This document shows, one piece after another, positions 6,005-11,994 of a stretch of 11,994 bases of DNA. This DNA comes from JAZDOH01 sp043798815 (lineage in GTDB: Bacteria; Patescibacteriota; Gracilibacteria; UM-FILTER-43-11), in the NCBI GenBank assembly GCA_043798815.1, contig JAZDOH010000023.1, positions 1 through 11,994 on the forward strand, read 5' to 3'. The notes beneath the pieces are model-generated. The model was not told the DNA's origin, did not search any database, and worked only from the letters and a program-made list of their open reading frames with translations. The translations under genes were made by a program, and so were the position numbers. Every line of letters starts with the position of its first letter. The first letter of the stretch is position 1.

Positions 6005-8191
6005 ATGAATTTTTTAAAAGATTTAAATGACAGGCAAAGAGAAGCGGCGGAGACCTTAACCGGGTCTTTGCTCATTGTGGCGGGGGCGGGGAGTGGTAAA
6101 ACGCGCACACTGACGTATCGCATCGCCAACCTGATCGCGCAGAGGGTGGCGACGCCGTGGCAAATTCTGGCGGTCACATTTACCAACAAGGCGGCGGAAG
6201 AGATGAAAAATCGCATTGAGCGGCTCTTGAGTCAGGAGTTCGATCTTTCCGAAAAGAACAGACCTATGATTGGCACTTTTCATTCCATTTGCGTGCGGAT
6301 TTTGCGGCGCCATTTCGACAAACTGGGACGAGAAAAATCATTTGTGATTTACGATTCCGACGACTCACGCAGTTTGATGAAACGGATCATGAAGGAGAAA
6401 TCCATTGAGGACGATCGCGTGACGCCGCAGGGCGTGCTCGGCATGATTAGCAAAGCCAAGAATCGCCTCCAGAACTCCTCTGATTTTACGGCTCGTGCCG
6501 GAAATTATTTCGAGCGGCTGGCGGCGGATTTGTTTAAGGAATACGAGGCGCGGCTTGTCAAAAACAACGCGGTGGATTTCGACGATTTACTGTTTTGCGT
6601 GGTTGAGCTTTTTCGCAAACATCCCGCGGTTCTCGAGGAGTATCAGGAGCGGTGGCGATTCATCAACATCGATGAGTATCAGGACACGAATCACGCCCAG
6701 TACATACTGGTGAAGCTTCTTGCCGCCAAATACCGCAACGTGTGCGTGATCGGCGACAGCGACCAATCCATTTACCGGTTCCGGGGTGCCGATTTGCAAA
6801 ACATTCTCGATTTTGAAAAGGATTACCCCGAAGCCAAAGCGATCAAACTCGAACAAAATTATCGCAGTACTCAGAATATTCTTAATGTGGCGGACGCGGT
6901 GATCGGGCAAAATAAGCATCGCAAGGCAAAGAAAATGTGGACGAAAGCGGACAAAGGCGACCTCATTGAAGTGTGGCATTGCCGTAATGAAGAAGACGAA
7001 GCCCGGCGGATTGGAAATGAAATCGAACGATTGAGAATTGAAGAAAAAGCGACGCTCAAAGACATTGTGGTGCTGTACCGCACGCACGCCCAGTCCCGCG
7101 TCATCGAAGAAGCACTGCTCCGTTACGGCATGCCGTACAAAGTGATCGGCGGCGTAAAATTTTACGCCCGGCGTGAAGTGAAGGATTTGCTCGCTTATTT
7201 GCGCGTCATTCTGAATCCGAGCGACACGGAAAGCCTTGCCCGCATTTTGAATGTGCCGGGGCGTGGGGTGGGGGAAACCACCATCCAAAAACTCCAGGCT
7301 TTTGCGCTTGCCCGCTCACTCCATTTAGGCGAAGTCATGAATCACATCGAGATGGTCGAAGAGTTGGGGGAGCGGCAAAAGAATTCTCTCGTCGCCTTTG
7401 GTAAATCATTGATTGAGTGGCGTGAAAAAAGCCATCAGGTCTCGGTTTCCAGTCTCTTAAAACTCATTGTCAAAGATATTCATTATCAGGAATACCTTTT
7501 GGATGGCACTGAAGAAGGGGAGATGCGGCTGGAAAATGTTCTCGAATTCATTTCCGTATCCGAAAAATACGACGGGCTAGAGGGCGTGATTTCGCTCGCC
7601 TCCTTTCTCGAGGAAGTGGCGTTGGTGGCGGAGGCGGACGCAGTGGATCAGACTCAAGAAACCCTCACGCTCATGACGCTTCATTCAGTGAAGGGTCTGG
7701 AATACCCCTACGTTTTCATCGTTGGGTGTGAAGAAAATGTTTTTCCGCACAGTCGGTCAGTCCTCGAGCCTGCGGACTTGGAAGAAGAGCGGCGCCTCAT
7801 GTACGTGGGCATCACTCGTGCCATGAAAAAATTGTATCTCTTTGCGGCCAAAGAGCGGCATTTGTTCGGGGATTATCAGCGCAACCCCCTGTCGCGCTTC
7901 ATCAACGATATTCCCGAGCATCTCATCAATGTGACGGGAGTAGAAAAGGGTCGAAAGCCTAAGGCGGAATTTATCGACTTAAAAATTCGCGATGACGCCC
8001 TGGAAGCTCCGATTCGCTTAAAAACCGCCGAAGAGCGCTTCCGTGATGGCGATCGCGTACTACATAAGAGCTTTGGCGTCGGAATGGTAGTAGAACGTCG
8101 AGGGGATTTGGTGACCATCGCTTTCGACGACAAAAAAACCGGCATCAAAAAATTTGCCGCCCACATCGCGCCGCTGGAAAAATTAGAATAA
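6005..8191 (+). CDS. pcrA: UvrD/PcrA-type superfamily 1 DNA helicase
   Basis: From the ATG at 6005 the product has 728 residues, normal for PcrA/UvrD. An in-frame TTG at 5999 would add two residues and is less likely. The helicase motifs appear in order: GAGSGKT (27-33, ATP binding), VTFTNKAAEEM (motif Ia), DEYQDT (223-228), GDSDQSIYRFRG (250-261), QNYRST (284-289), TLHSVKGLE (558-566) and EEERRLMYVGITRA (593-606). The C-terminus (about 680-728) has the Tudor-like fold signature GDRVLHKSFGVGMVV, which in PcrA contacts RNA polymerase. The enzyme should unwind DNA 3' to 5' in nucleotide excision and mismatch repair and remove RecA or stalled complexes. rsmA follows 2 bases after the stop. Confidence 0.96.
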   Translation: MNFLKDLNDRQREAAETLTGSLLIVAGAGSGKTRTLTYRIANLIAQRVATPWQILAVTFTNKAAEEMKNRIERLLSQEFDLSEKNRPMIGTFHSICVRILRRHFDKLGREKSFVIYDSDDSRSLMKRIMKEKSIEDDRVTPQGVLGMISKAKNRLQNSSDFTARAGNYFERLAADLFKEYEARLVKNNAVDFDDLLFCVVELFRKHPAVLEEYQERWRFINIDEYQDTNHAQYILVKLLAAKYRNVCVIGDSDQSIYRFRGADLQNILDFEKDYPEAKAIKLEQNYRSTQNILNVADAVIGQNKHRKAKKMWTKADKGDLIEVWHCRNEEDEARRIGNEIERLRIEEKATLKDIVVLYRTHAQSRVIEEALLRYGMPYKVIGGVKFYARREVKDLLAYLRVILNPSDTESLARILNVPGRGVGETTIQKLQAFALARSLHLGEVMNHIEMVEELGERQKNSLVAFGKSLIEWREKSHQVSVSSLLKLIVKDIHYQEYLLDGTEEGEMRLENVLEFISVSEKYDGLEGVISLASFLEEVALVAEADAVDQTQETLTLMTLHSVKGLEYPYVFIVGCEENVFPHSRSVLEPADLEEERRLMYVGITRAMKKLYLFAAKERHLFGDYQRNPLSRFINDIPEHLINVTGVEKGRKPKAEFIDLKIRDDALEAPIRLKTAEERFRDGDRVLHKSFGVGMVVERRGDLVTIAFDDKKTGIKKFAAHIAPLEKLE

Positions 8192-8193
8192 TT

Positions 8194-9003
8194 ATGCTCA
8201 TTGATGACCTTAAATCACTGCTCCAATCTCATGGTCTTTGGGCTAAAAAAAGTCTGGGACAGAATTTTTTGGCGGATGAAGGCGCTTTTGATCAAATCAT
8301 GGGGGCGGCGAAGTTGCAGTCGACTGATACCGTGGTGGAGGTGGGGCCGGGCACCGGTTTTTTAACAGAACGGTTGCTTGCCAAAGCGGAACGGGTGATC
8401 GCGGTGGAATATGACGCGGAAATGGTTCGATTGTTAAAATTACGCTTTCTTCATTCTAAAAATCTGGAGCTGATGCATCAGGATGCGCTCCGGTTTTCAG
8501 TCCCGCGCGGAGCCTACAAGGTTGTTGCGAATATCCCGTATTACATCACGTCGCCGTTGCTCAAACACTTTCTGCAATCCGAAAATCGGCCGAGCATGAT
8601 GGTAATTTTAGTTCAAAAAGAGGTGGCGGAAAAAATTTGCGGTTTGGATGGTAAAAGCATGGTGACGATTGAAACCCAGTTGTTTGGCCGGCCGGAGATC
8701 GTGGAGCTAGTGCCACGAACCTCTTTTTATCCCGCGCCAAAAGTGGATTCCGCGATTTTGAAAATCGAGGTTTATCCGGAGCCGCTGGTACAGACTGAGA
8801 AATTAACAGCCTTTTTACGTCTCGTCGGGTTTGGTTTTACTCAAAAGCGTAAAAAACTTTCGAACGCCTTGGCCGCCGGTTTTCATCGGAAGGTGGACGA
8901 GATGCGTGCCATTTTGGAAACGGTTGGCCTTGATTCAAATATCCGCGCGGAGGAGCTGGAGATAGGGGGTTGGCTGAAGCTGTTGACAAAAATCAATTTT
9001 TAA
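8194..9003 (+). CDS. rsmA: 16S rRNA dimethyladenosine transferase RsmA/KsgA
   Basis: The product has 269 residues, the usual length. It shows KKSLGQNFL (18-26), the SAM-binding loop EVGPGTGFLTE (49-59), the acidic D97 in HQDAL, the catalytic motif NIPYYITSPL (113-122), SFYPAPKVDSA and the C-terminal GFGFTQKRKKLSNAL. It transfers methyl groups from S-adenosylmethionine to two adjacent adenines near the 3' end of 16S rRNA during small-subunit maturation. The start lies 2 bases after the helicase stop, so it is co-transcribed and probably translated by ribosomes coming from pcrA; no ribosome-binding site is seen. A strong terminator follows. Confidence 0.96.
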   Translation: MLIDDLKSLLQSHGLWAKKSLGQNFLADEGAFDQIMGAAKLQSTDTVVEVGPGTGFLTERLLAKAERVIAVEYDAEMVRLLKLRFLHSKNLELMHQDALRFSVPRGAYKVVANIPYYITSPLLKHFLQSENRPSMMVILVQKEVAEKICGLDGKSMVTIETQLFGRPEIVELVPRTSFYPAPKVDSAILKIEVYPEPLVQTEKLTAFLRLVGFGFTQKRKKLSNALAAGFHRKVDEMRAILETVGLDSNIRAEELEIGGWLKLLTKINF

Positions 9004-9031
9004 TATACTTTAAATACCTTTAATGGTTGCC

Positions 9032-9071
9032 CCTTCCCGAATATTTTATGGGAAGGTCGTTTTTTGTTTCA
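9032..9071 (+). terminator. Intrinsic terminator after rsmA
   Basis: CCTTCCC (9032-9038) pairs perfectly with GGGAAGG (9050-9056) around an 11-base AT-rich loop. A T-rich run (TCGTTTTTTGTTT) follows at once. It lies 29 bases after the rsmA stop and separates the pcrA-rsmA unit from the leader of the next operon. Confidence 0.85.
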
Positions 9072-9102
9072 TCAGCGAGTGAGGCAGGTTGTACCTCCAG
9101 CC

Positions 9103-9187
9103 AATATAGGATTCGACGTCGCTTAGACGGCATTTTTTAACGCGAATCTTTTGAAAGAGCCGTCTTTTAGCCGTCGATTCTTATATT
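9103..9187. repeat. 85-base imperfect inverted repeat upstream of the RHH-comEC operon
   Basis: The 16-base outer arms (9103-9118 and 9172-9187) pair at 15 positions, counting one G-T and one T-T mismatch as the exceptions to Watson-Crick. A symmetric 6-by-6 internal loop follows, then a perfect 7-pair stem AGACGGC/GCCGTCT (9125-9131 with 9159-9165) around a 27-base loop. No long open frame fits it. It ends 27 bases before the ATG at 9215, so it is either a structured mRNA leader, a small RNA or a miniature mobile element with terminal inverted repeats. I could not find a convincing -35/-10 pair around it. The rest of 9072-9214 shows only a minor AGGT/ACCT hairpin. Confidence 0.65.
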
Positions 9188-9214
9188 CTCCTTACCACCT
9201 TAACCCAAGACCTT

Positions 9215-9514
9215 ATGTCTAAAACCGTAAAATTAACCATTCGCGTCGATCAAGAAATGAATCGCCTGGCCAATCAAAAAGCAAAACAATACTTTGGAAT
9301 TCCTTTGGCCACACTTTTAAAAATTTTCATTAAAGCTTTTATCAGCGAGGGCGGTATCGGTTTTTATATCGGCGATGAAAACCTACACCGTCTATTTGAA
9401 AGATGGTTGAGAAAAAAAAGAGCGGAAAGATATCGGCAAGGTTGTGCGCCGCTTCCCGGGCCGCGCGTTCAAGATATTCTCAATGACGGAGTAAAAGTAC
9501 CGCGGATTATATGA
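9215..9514 (+). CDS. RelB/DinJ-like ribbon-helix-helix protein, no toxin partner seen
   Basis: The product has 99 residues. Residues 4-11 (TVKLTIRV) form a likely DNA-contacting strand, followed by helix 12-27 and helix 30-45 (IPLATLLKIFIKAFISEGG) with the ending GIGFYI. This closely follows the layout of RelB/DinJ antitoxins and related ribbon-helix-helix repressors, which bind DNA as dimers through the strand. The remaining half is basic (RWLRKKRAERYR at about 63-74) and ends in VQDILNDGVKVPRII, of unknown role. The next gene is not a RelE/YafQ-type toxin: the stop overlaps the comEC start in an ATGA (9511-9514). It could be a regulator of its own operon. No ribosome-binding site is visible before the ATG. 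Confidence 0.7.
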   Translation: MSKTVKLTIRVDQEMNRLANQKAKQYFGIPLATLLKIFIKAFISEGGIGFYIGDENLHRLFERWLRKKRAERYRQGCAPLPGPRVQDILNDGVKVPRII

Positions 9515-10971
9515 AAAGATCTTTATATATCATCGCGGTGCTTGTTGGATTTTTGGCAGGTGTACTGCTTTATTTGGCGGTGCAGCCAACGTGGATGGTG
9601 CTTTTCTTGGTAATTTTTATATCAGCTTTTTGTTTTATTTTAGCCAAAAAGTCCAAGTACTGTATAATCTTTTTGTTCATCACGGCAGCGGCACTGGGGT
9701 TGGGGCGCGCCAAGTTGAGCGAGCATCACGTTACGCCGGATCAAATCGACTTTTATAACGGGCAAAAAATTGAGTTTACCGGAATCATTGTCGAACCCGA
9801 CATTCGGCGCGATCAGGCGAAATACACGGTGCGGACGGAACAGATTCCCGCCTATGCGGGAATGACAAAGGGCGGTGACGTTCTTATTTCCCTCGCCAAA
9901 TATCCCCAATACCATTACGGTGACCGGGTGCGGGTGTATGGAATGCTGGAGGCGCCGGGGGAATTTGAGGGATTTTCGTACGAAAATTACCTCAGTCGTT
10001 TCGGAATTTATTCCGTCATGCGCCGCCCCAAGGTCGAGTTACTCGCTACAGGTGGAGGAAACTGGTTTTATCGCGGCATGCTATATCTTCAAAACCAATT
10101 CATGGAACGCCTGAATCGGCTTTTTCCGGAACCGCATGCGAGTTTTGAGGCGGGGCTCCTTGTGGGCGCGCGCAAAGGCATTCCGCCGGAATTGATGAGT
10201 AAGTTCAATATCGTTGGACTCACGCACATCATCGCGATCAGCGGTTACAACATCACCATCGTCATCGCGGCCATCATGTGGGCATTGGGCTGGATGGCGC
10301 GCCGGAAACGGTTTTGGGTCGCGATGGCGGGCGTTATCCTCTTTACCCTATTCGTCGGCGCCAGCCCCTCGGTTACGCGTGCGGCGATCATGGGAATCCT
10401 GGGGCTCATCGCGCTCAACACGGGTCGGCAAAACAACATTCATCTCACCGTGCTTTGGACAGCTTTTTTCATGATTCTCTGGAATCCCAAAATCCTGTGG
10501 TGGGACGTGGGTTTCCAACTCTCGTTTTTAGCCGTGCTCGGCTTGATTTACGTGGCGCCGCTTTTCAAACGATTCACGGAAAAACTACCGGCAGCTTTTG
10601 GCGCGCGTGAGGCGATTGTGATGACTCTTTCCGCCCAAGTTATGGCTTTGCCAATCATCCTTTATAACTTTGAGCGATTGTCGCTCATTGCGCCGCTTTC
10701 AAACCTCCTCGTTGCCTTTGCCATTCCGCCAGCCATGCTTTTCGGATTCGCGGCCGTACTGCTCTCATATCTCTTTTTCCCACTGGCCATGCTGGTGGCG
10801 TATGTGGGTTGGGGGATTCTTAGTTACATTCTAAAAGTCGTCGAAATCTCCGCCGTCATTCCCTACGCCAGCATCAACTGGTCCGGCATGCAGATTTGGA
10901 TGATGGCGGGATATTATATTTTACTTGCTGGTTTTTTGTATTTTTGGCGTAAAGGTGAGTTGAAATCATAA
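9511..10971 (+). CDS. comEC: ComEC/Rec2 family DNA uptake channel, no metallo-beta-lactamase domain
   Basis: The product has 486 residues. Two or three N-terminal helices (to about residue 65) precede an OB-fold/DUF4131 region (about 85-172, with the typical YPQYHYGDRVRVYGMLEAPGEFEGFSYENYL) and the polytopic competence domain from about 205 to the end, with GLTHIIAISGYNI at 236-248 matching the family motif. ComEC moves single-stranded DNA through the membrane during natural transformation. Full-length ComEC proteins often carry a C-terminal metallo-beta-lactamase-like nuclease domain; here the protein ends after the last helix (AGYYILLAGFLYFWRKG). Residues 112-119 (IPAYAGMT) come from a palindromic repeat inserted in the OB region. 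The start overlaps the ribbon-helix-helix gene by 4 bases, implying coupled translation. Confidence 0.9.
   Translation: MKRSLYIIAVLVGFLAGVLLYLAVQPTWMVLFLVIFISAFCFILAKKSKYCIIFLFITAAALGLGRAKLSEHHVTPDQIDFYNGQKIEFTGIIVEPDIRRDQAKYTVRTEQIPAYAGMTKGGDVLISLAKYPQYHYGDRVRVYGMLEAPGEFEGFSYENYLSRFGIYSVMRRPKVELLATGGGNWFYRGMLYLQNQFMERLNRLFPEPHASFEAGLLVGARKGIPPELMSKFNIVGLTHIIAISGYNITIVIAAIMWALGWMARRKRFWVAMAGVILFTLFVGASPSVTRAAIMGILGLIALNTGRQNNIHLTVLWTAFFMILWNPKILWWDVGFQLSFLAVLGLIYVAPLFKRFTEKLPAAFGAREAIVMTLSAQVMALPIILYNFERLSLIAPLSNLLVAFAIPPAMLFGFAAVLLSYLFFPLAMLVAYVGWGILSYILKVVEISAVIPYASINWSGMQIWMMAGYYILLAGFLYFWRKGELKS
9844..9863. repeat. dRS3-like palindrome inside comEC
   Basis: ATTCCC, eight bases, GGGAAT: the eight-base middle (GCCTATGC) extends the stem to ATTCCCGC/GCGGGAAT around CTAT. 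This matches the layout of the Neisseria dRS3 repeat (ATTCCC-N8-GGGAAT) and of similar palindromes in many other bacteria. It is read in frame as IPAYAGMT, a peptide familiar from translated copies of such repeats, and sits between OB-domain strands. Confidence 0.8.
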
Positions 10972-10988
10972 GACTATTATTGTAAAAT
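10960..10988 (+). promoter_or_regulatory. Promoter for the asparaginase-like gene
   Basis: TTGAAA (10960-10965) and TAAAAT (10983-10988) are spaced by exactly 17 bases. The -35 box lies in the last codons of comEC. Transcription would begin near 10995. Confidence 0.65.
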
Positions 10989-11027
10989 ATAGATGTGAAA
11001 AAAGCGCCGTTAGAAAGTCCTCAAAGG

Positions 11028-11525
11028 ATGTATGACACAACTGTGATCTCGGTCGGGCCTGGCATAACCGCTGGCCTGTTGGAACACTGTACGGCTGTAG
11101 CCAAGGCCGTTATTCTGGTTACTTATGCCTCTGGCACAACGCCTGGATGTCTTAATCCTGTAATTAGGGCGAGAGTTCTGGCAGGTGTTCCGGTTTTTTT
11201 GGTTGCCAATAATCCTAAGAACGACAATGGTATTATTAATAGCCGTCGTTATGCCACTCAGGTGTCGGCGCTTGAGGCTGGCGCCATTCCAATAGAAAAA
11301 GTTAATGTTAACCGCATCGAGGACGTATTATCTGCCATCCAGGATGGACTTGATGCTGGACAAACAGGAATGGAACTTGGCGAAACGGTCAGAGTAAAAT
11401 TCGCATATGGTCCGGGCGAAAAAGTCCCTCTAGCAGAGTGGGAAACGCCAGAAGGATTAGCTGCGCTCGCGACCAGACGTGAAGAAATGGAACGAGGAAT
11501 AGCCGATATTCAAAAGGCGCGATAA
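11028..11525 (+). CDS. Standalone asparaginase C-terminal-domain-like protein
   Basis: From the ATG at 11028 the product has 165 residues; a GTG at 10995 in the same frame would add 11, but it coincides with the predicted transcription start. The sequence follows the C-terminal domain of type I/II L-asparaginases: VISVGPGITAGLLEHC, then a 'LVTYASGTTPG' segment in place of the family's 'LEGYGAGN.P', GVPVFLVANNP, Y....ALEAGAIPIEKVN and a final helix DVLSAIQDGL. The N-terminal catalytic domain, with the TGGTI threonine and the T-D-K triad, is absent and is not found upstream. The gene has its own promoter after comEC and runs into the convergent sugar reductase gene with a 16-base overlap. Its function is unknown; catalysis of asparagine hydrolysis is not expected. 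Distant Rossmann-like families could also fit. Confidence 0.6.
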   Translation: MYDTTVISVGPGITAGLLEHCTAVAKAVILVTYASGTTPGCLNPVIRARVLAGVPVFLVANNPKNDNGIINSRRYATQVSALEAGAIPIEKVNVNRIEDVLSAIQDGLDAGQTGMELGETVRVKFAYGPGEKVPLAEWETPEGLAALATRREEMERGIADIQKAR

Positions 11526-11994
11526 TTTTGCAGAATTCTTTTCAGCGATTCTTCCAATGGCGGCATATGAACGCCGAGGTTTTCGCGTTTTTCGACATTC
11601 AGGACGCAATTGGATCGGCGCTTGCAGAGTTCTTTTTGCTCAGCGTCGGTCATCAAATTGATTTTAAAGCTTGGATCGACAATTTGTTGGTATAGAGTCA
11701 TAATTCCCACATGATCCATGGCGCCGATGTTGGTCATGTTGAAAACACCTGTCGCTCGTTTTTCGATGAGCTGTAGCACGGCTGGTAAAAAATCCTCAAT
11801 GACCGTGCACGAGTTCATCGCGTTGATCATTTTCGGATACTTCACCAGCTTGTCGATCAGGTTTTTGGGATTGGGTTTTCCCAAAAGGGGAATGCGGATG
11901 CGGAGCTGTAGGGCGTTCGGGAATTTTTTGAGCGCTTTTTCTGATTCAATGCGTGAGCGGGAATAAGCGGAACCAAAATAATTAGGCTCATCTT
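11510..11994 (-). CDS. NRS/ER-like dTDP-sugar epimerase/reductase, C-terminal part (partial)
   Basis: The gene starts beyond the window; about 161 C-terminal residues are visible. They follow the plant-type NRS/ER (the C-terminal half of RHM rhamnose synthases) closely: EPNYFGSAYSRSR..SEK, LRIRIPLLGKPNPKNLIDKLVKY, SCTVIEDFLPAVLQLIEK, GVFNMTNIGAMDHVGIMTLY, VDPSFKINLMTDAEQ and RRSNCVLNVEK. This family carries out 3,5-epimerisation and NADPH-dependent reduction of a 4-keto-6-deoxy nucleotide sugar to make a rhamnose-type donor for surface glycans. The short-chain reductase YxxxK position reads YSRSR here, so arginine stands where lysine is expected (codon at 11951-11953). A TTG at 11884 is internal, not the start. 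The 3' end overlaps the asparaginase-like gene by 16 bases. Confidence 0.8.
   Translation of the reverse strand, partial: DEPNYFGSAYSRSRIESEKALKKFPNALQLRIRIPLLGKPNPKNLIDKLVKYPKMINAMNSCTVIEDFLPAVLQLIEKRATGVFNMTNIGAMDHVGIMTLYQQIVDPSFKINLMTDAEQKELCKRRSNCVLNVEKRENLGVHMPPLEESLKRILQNYRAF

Noticed and set aside
6587..7288. Long - strand open frame within the helicase gene
   Set aside because: It is fully antisense to conserved helicase motifs and has no promoter or recognisable product.
9188..9214. Resemblance of the CTCCTTACCACCTTA stretch to the 16S rRNA 3' end
   Set aside because: The match is short and imperfect, in pyrimidine-rich sequence, with no accompanying rRNA structure.
9215..9514. Complete type II toxin-antitoxin module
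   Set aside because: No RelE/YafQ-like toxin frame is found on either side; the neighbour is comEC.
1..11994. CRISPR array, tRNA or rRNA genes, or alternative genetic code with TGA as glycine
   Set aside because: No regularly spaced direct repeats or tRNA/rRNA-like sequences were seen, and TGA ends several genes at the expected place.

Overview
The window looks like part of a Candidate Phyla Radiation (Patescibacteria) genome, possibly from the Peregrinibacteria/Gracilibacteria side, but this placement is an inference from gene content and style. The genes are compact, with several overlaps. The genetic code is standard: TGA acts as a stop and no in-frame TGA is seen. Shine-Dalgarno sites are almost absent, sigma70-type promoters sit very close to start codons, and short GC-rich palindromic repeats lie in and between genes. 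No gene here fixes the phylum.

Left part (1-2265, + strand): the end of an ABC-2 type permease, a GldG-like auxiliary membrane protein and a DUF4340 protein that looks cut short. They form one tightly spaced operon for a cell-envelope ABC system of unknown cargo. Next, on the - strand (read 5453 to 2249), come an Xaa-Pro aminopeptidase, then ribosomal proteins bS6 and bS18 (no ssb between them) and the translation factor YebC. The bS6 gene has its own good promoter and a GC-rich hairpin in its leader. DUF4340 and yebC converge and overlap across a palindromic repeat, which supplies the last residues of YebC.

Middle (5418-9066, + strand): a divergent promoter region, a small cysteine-containing exported protein of unknown function, a PcrA/UvrD-type DNA helicase, and the 16S rRNA dimethyltransferase RsmA/KsgA, closed by a clear intrinsic terminator.

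Right part (9067-11994): a 150-base leader carrying an 85-base imperfect inverted repeat; a small ribbon-helix-helix protein of RelB/DinJ type whose stop overlaps the start of comEC; a ComEC DNA-uptake channel with a palindromic repeat inserted in frame in its OB domain and no metallo-beta-lactamase domain; a protein resembling only the C-terminal half of an L-asparaginase, with its own promoter; and, converging on it, the end of a sugar-nucleotide reductase that resembles the plant/eukaryotic-type dTDP-rhamnose synthase NRS/ER.

Most genes are housekeeping. The parts most worth a second look are the structured leader plus ribbon-helix-helix plus comEC unit, the standalone asparaginase-like domain, and the palindromic repeats that have been absorbed into proteins.
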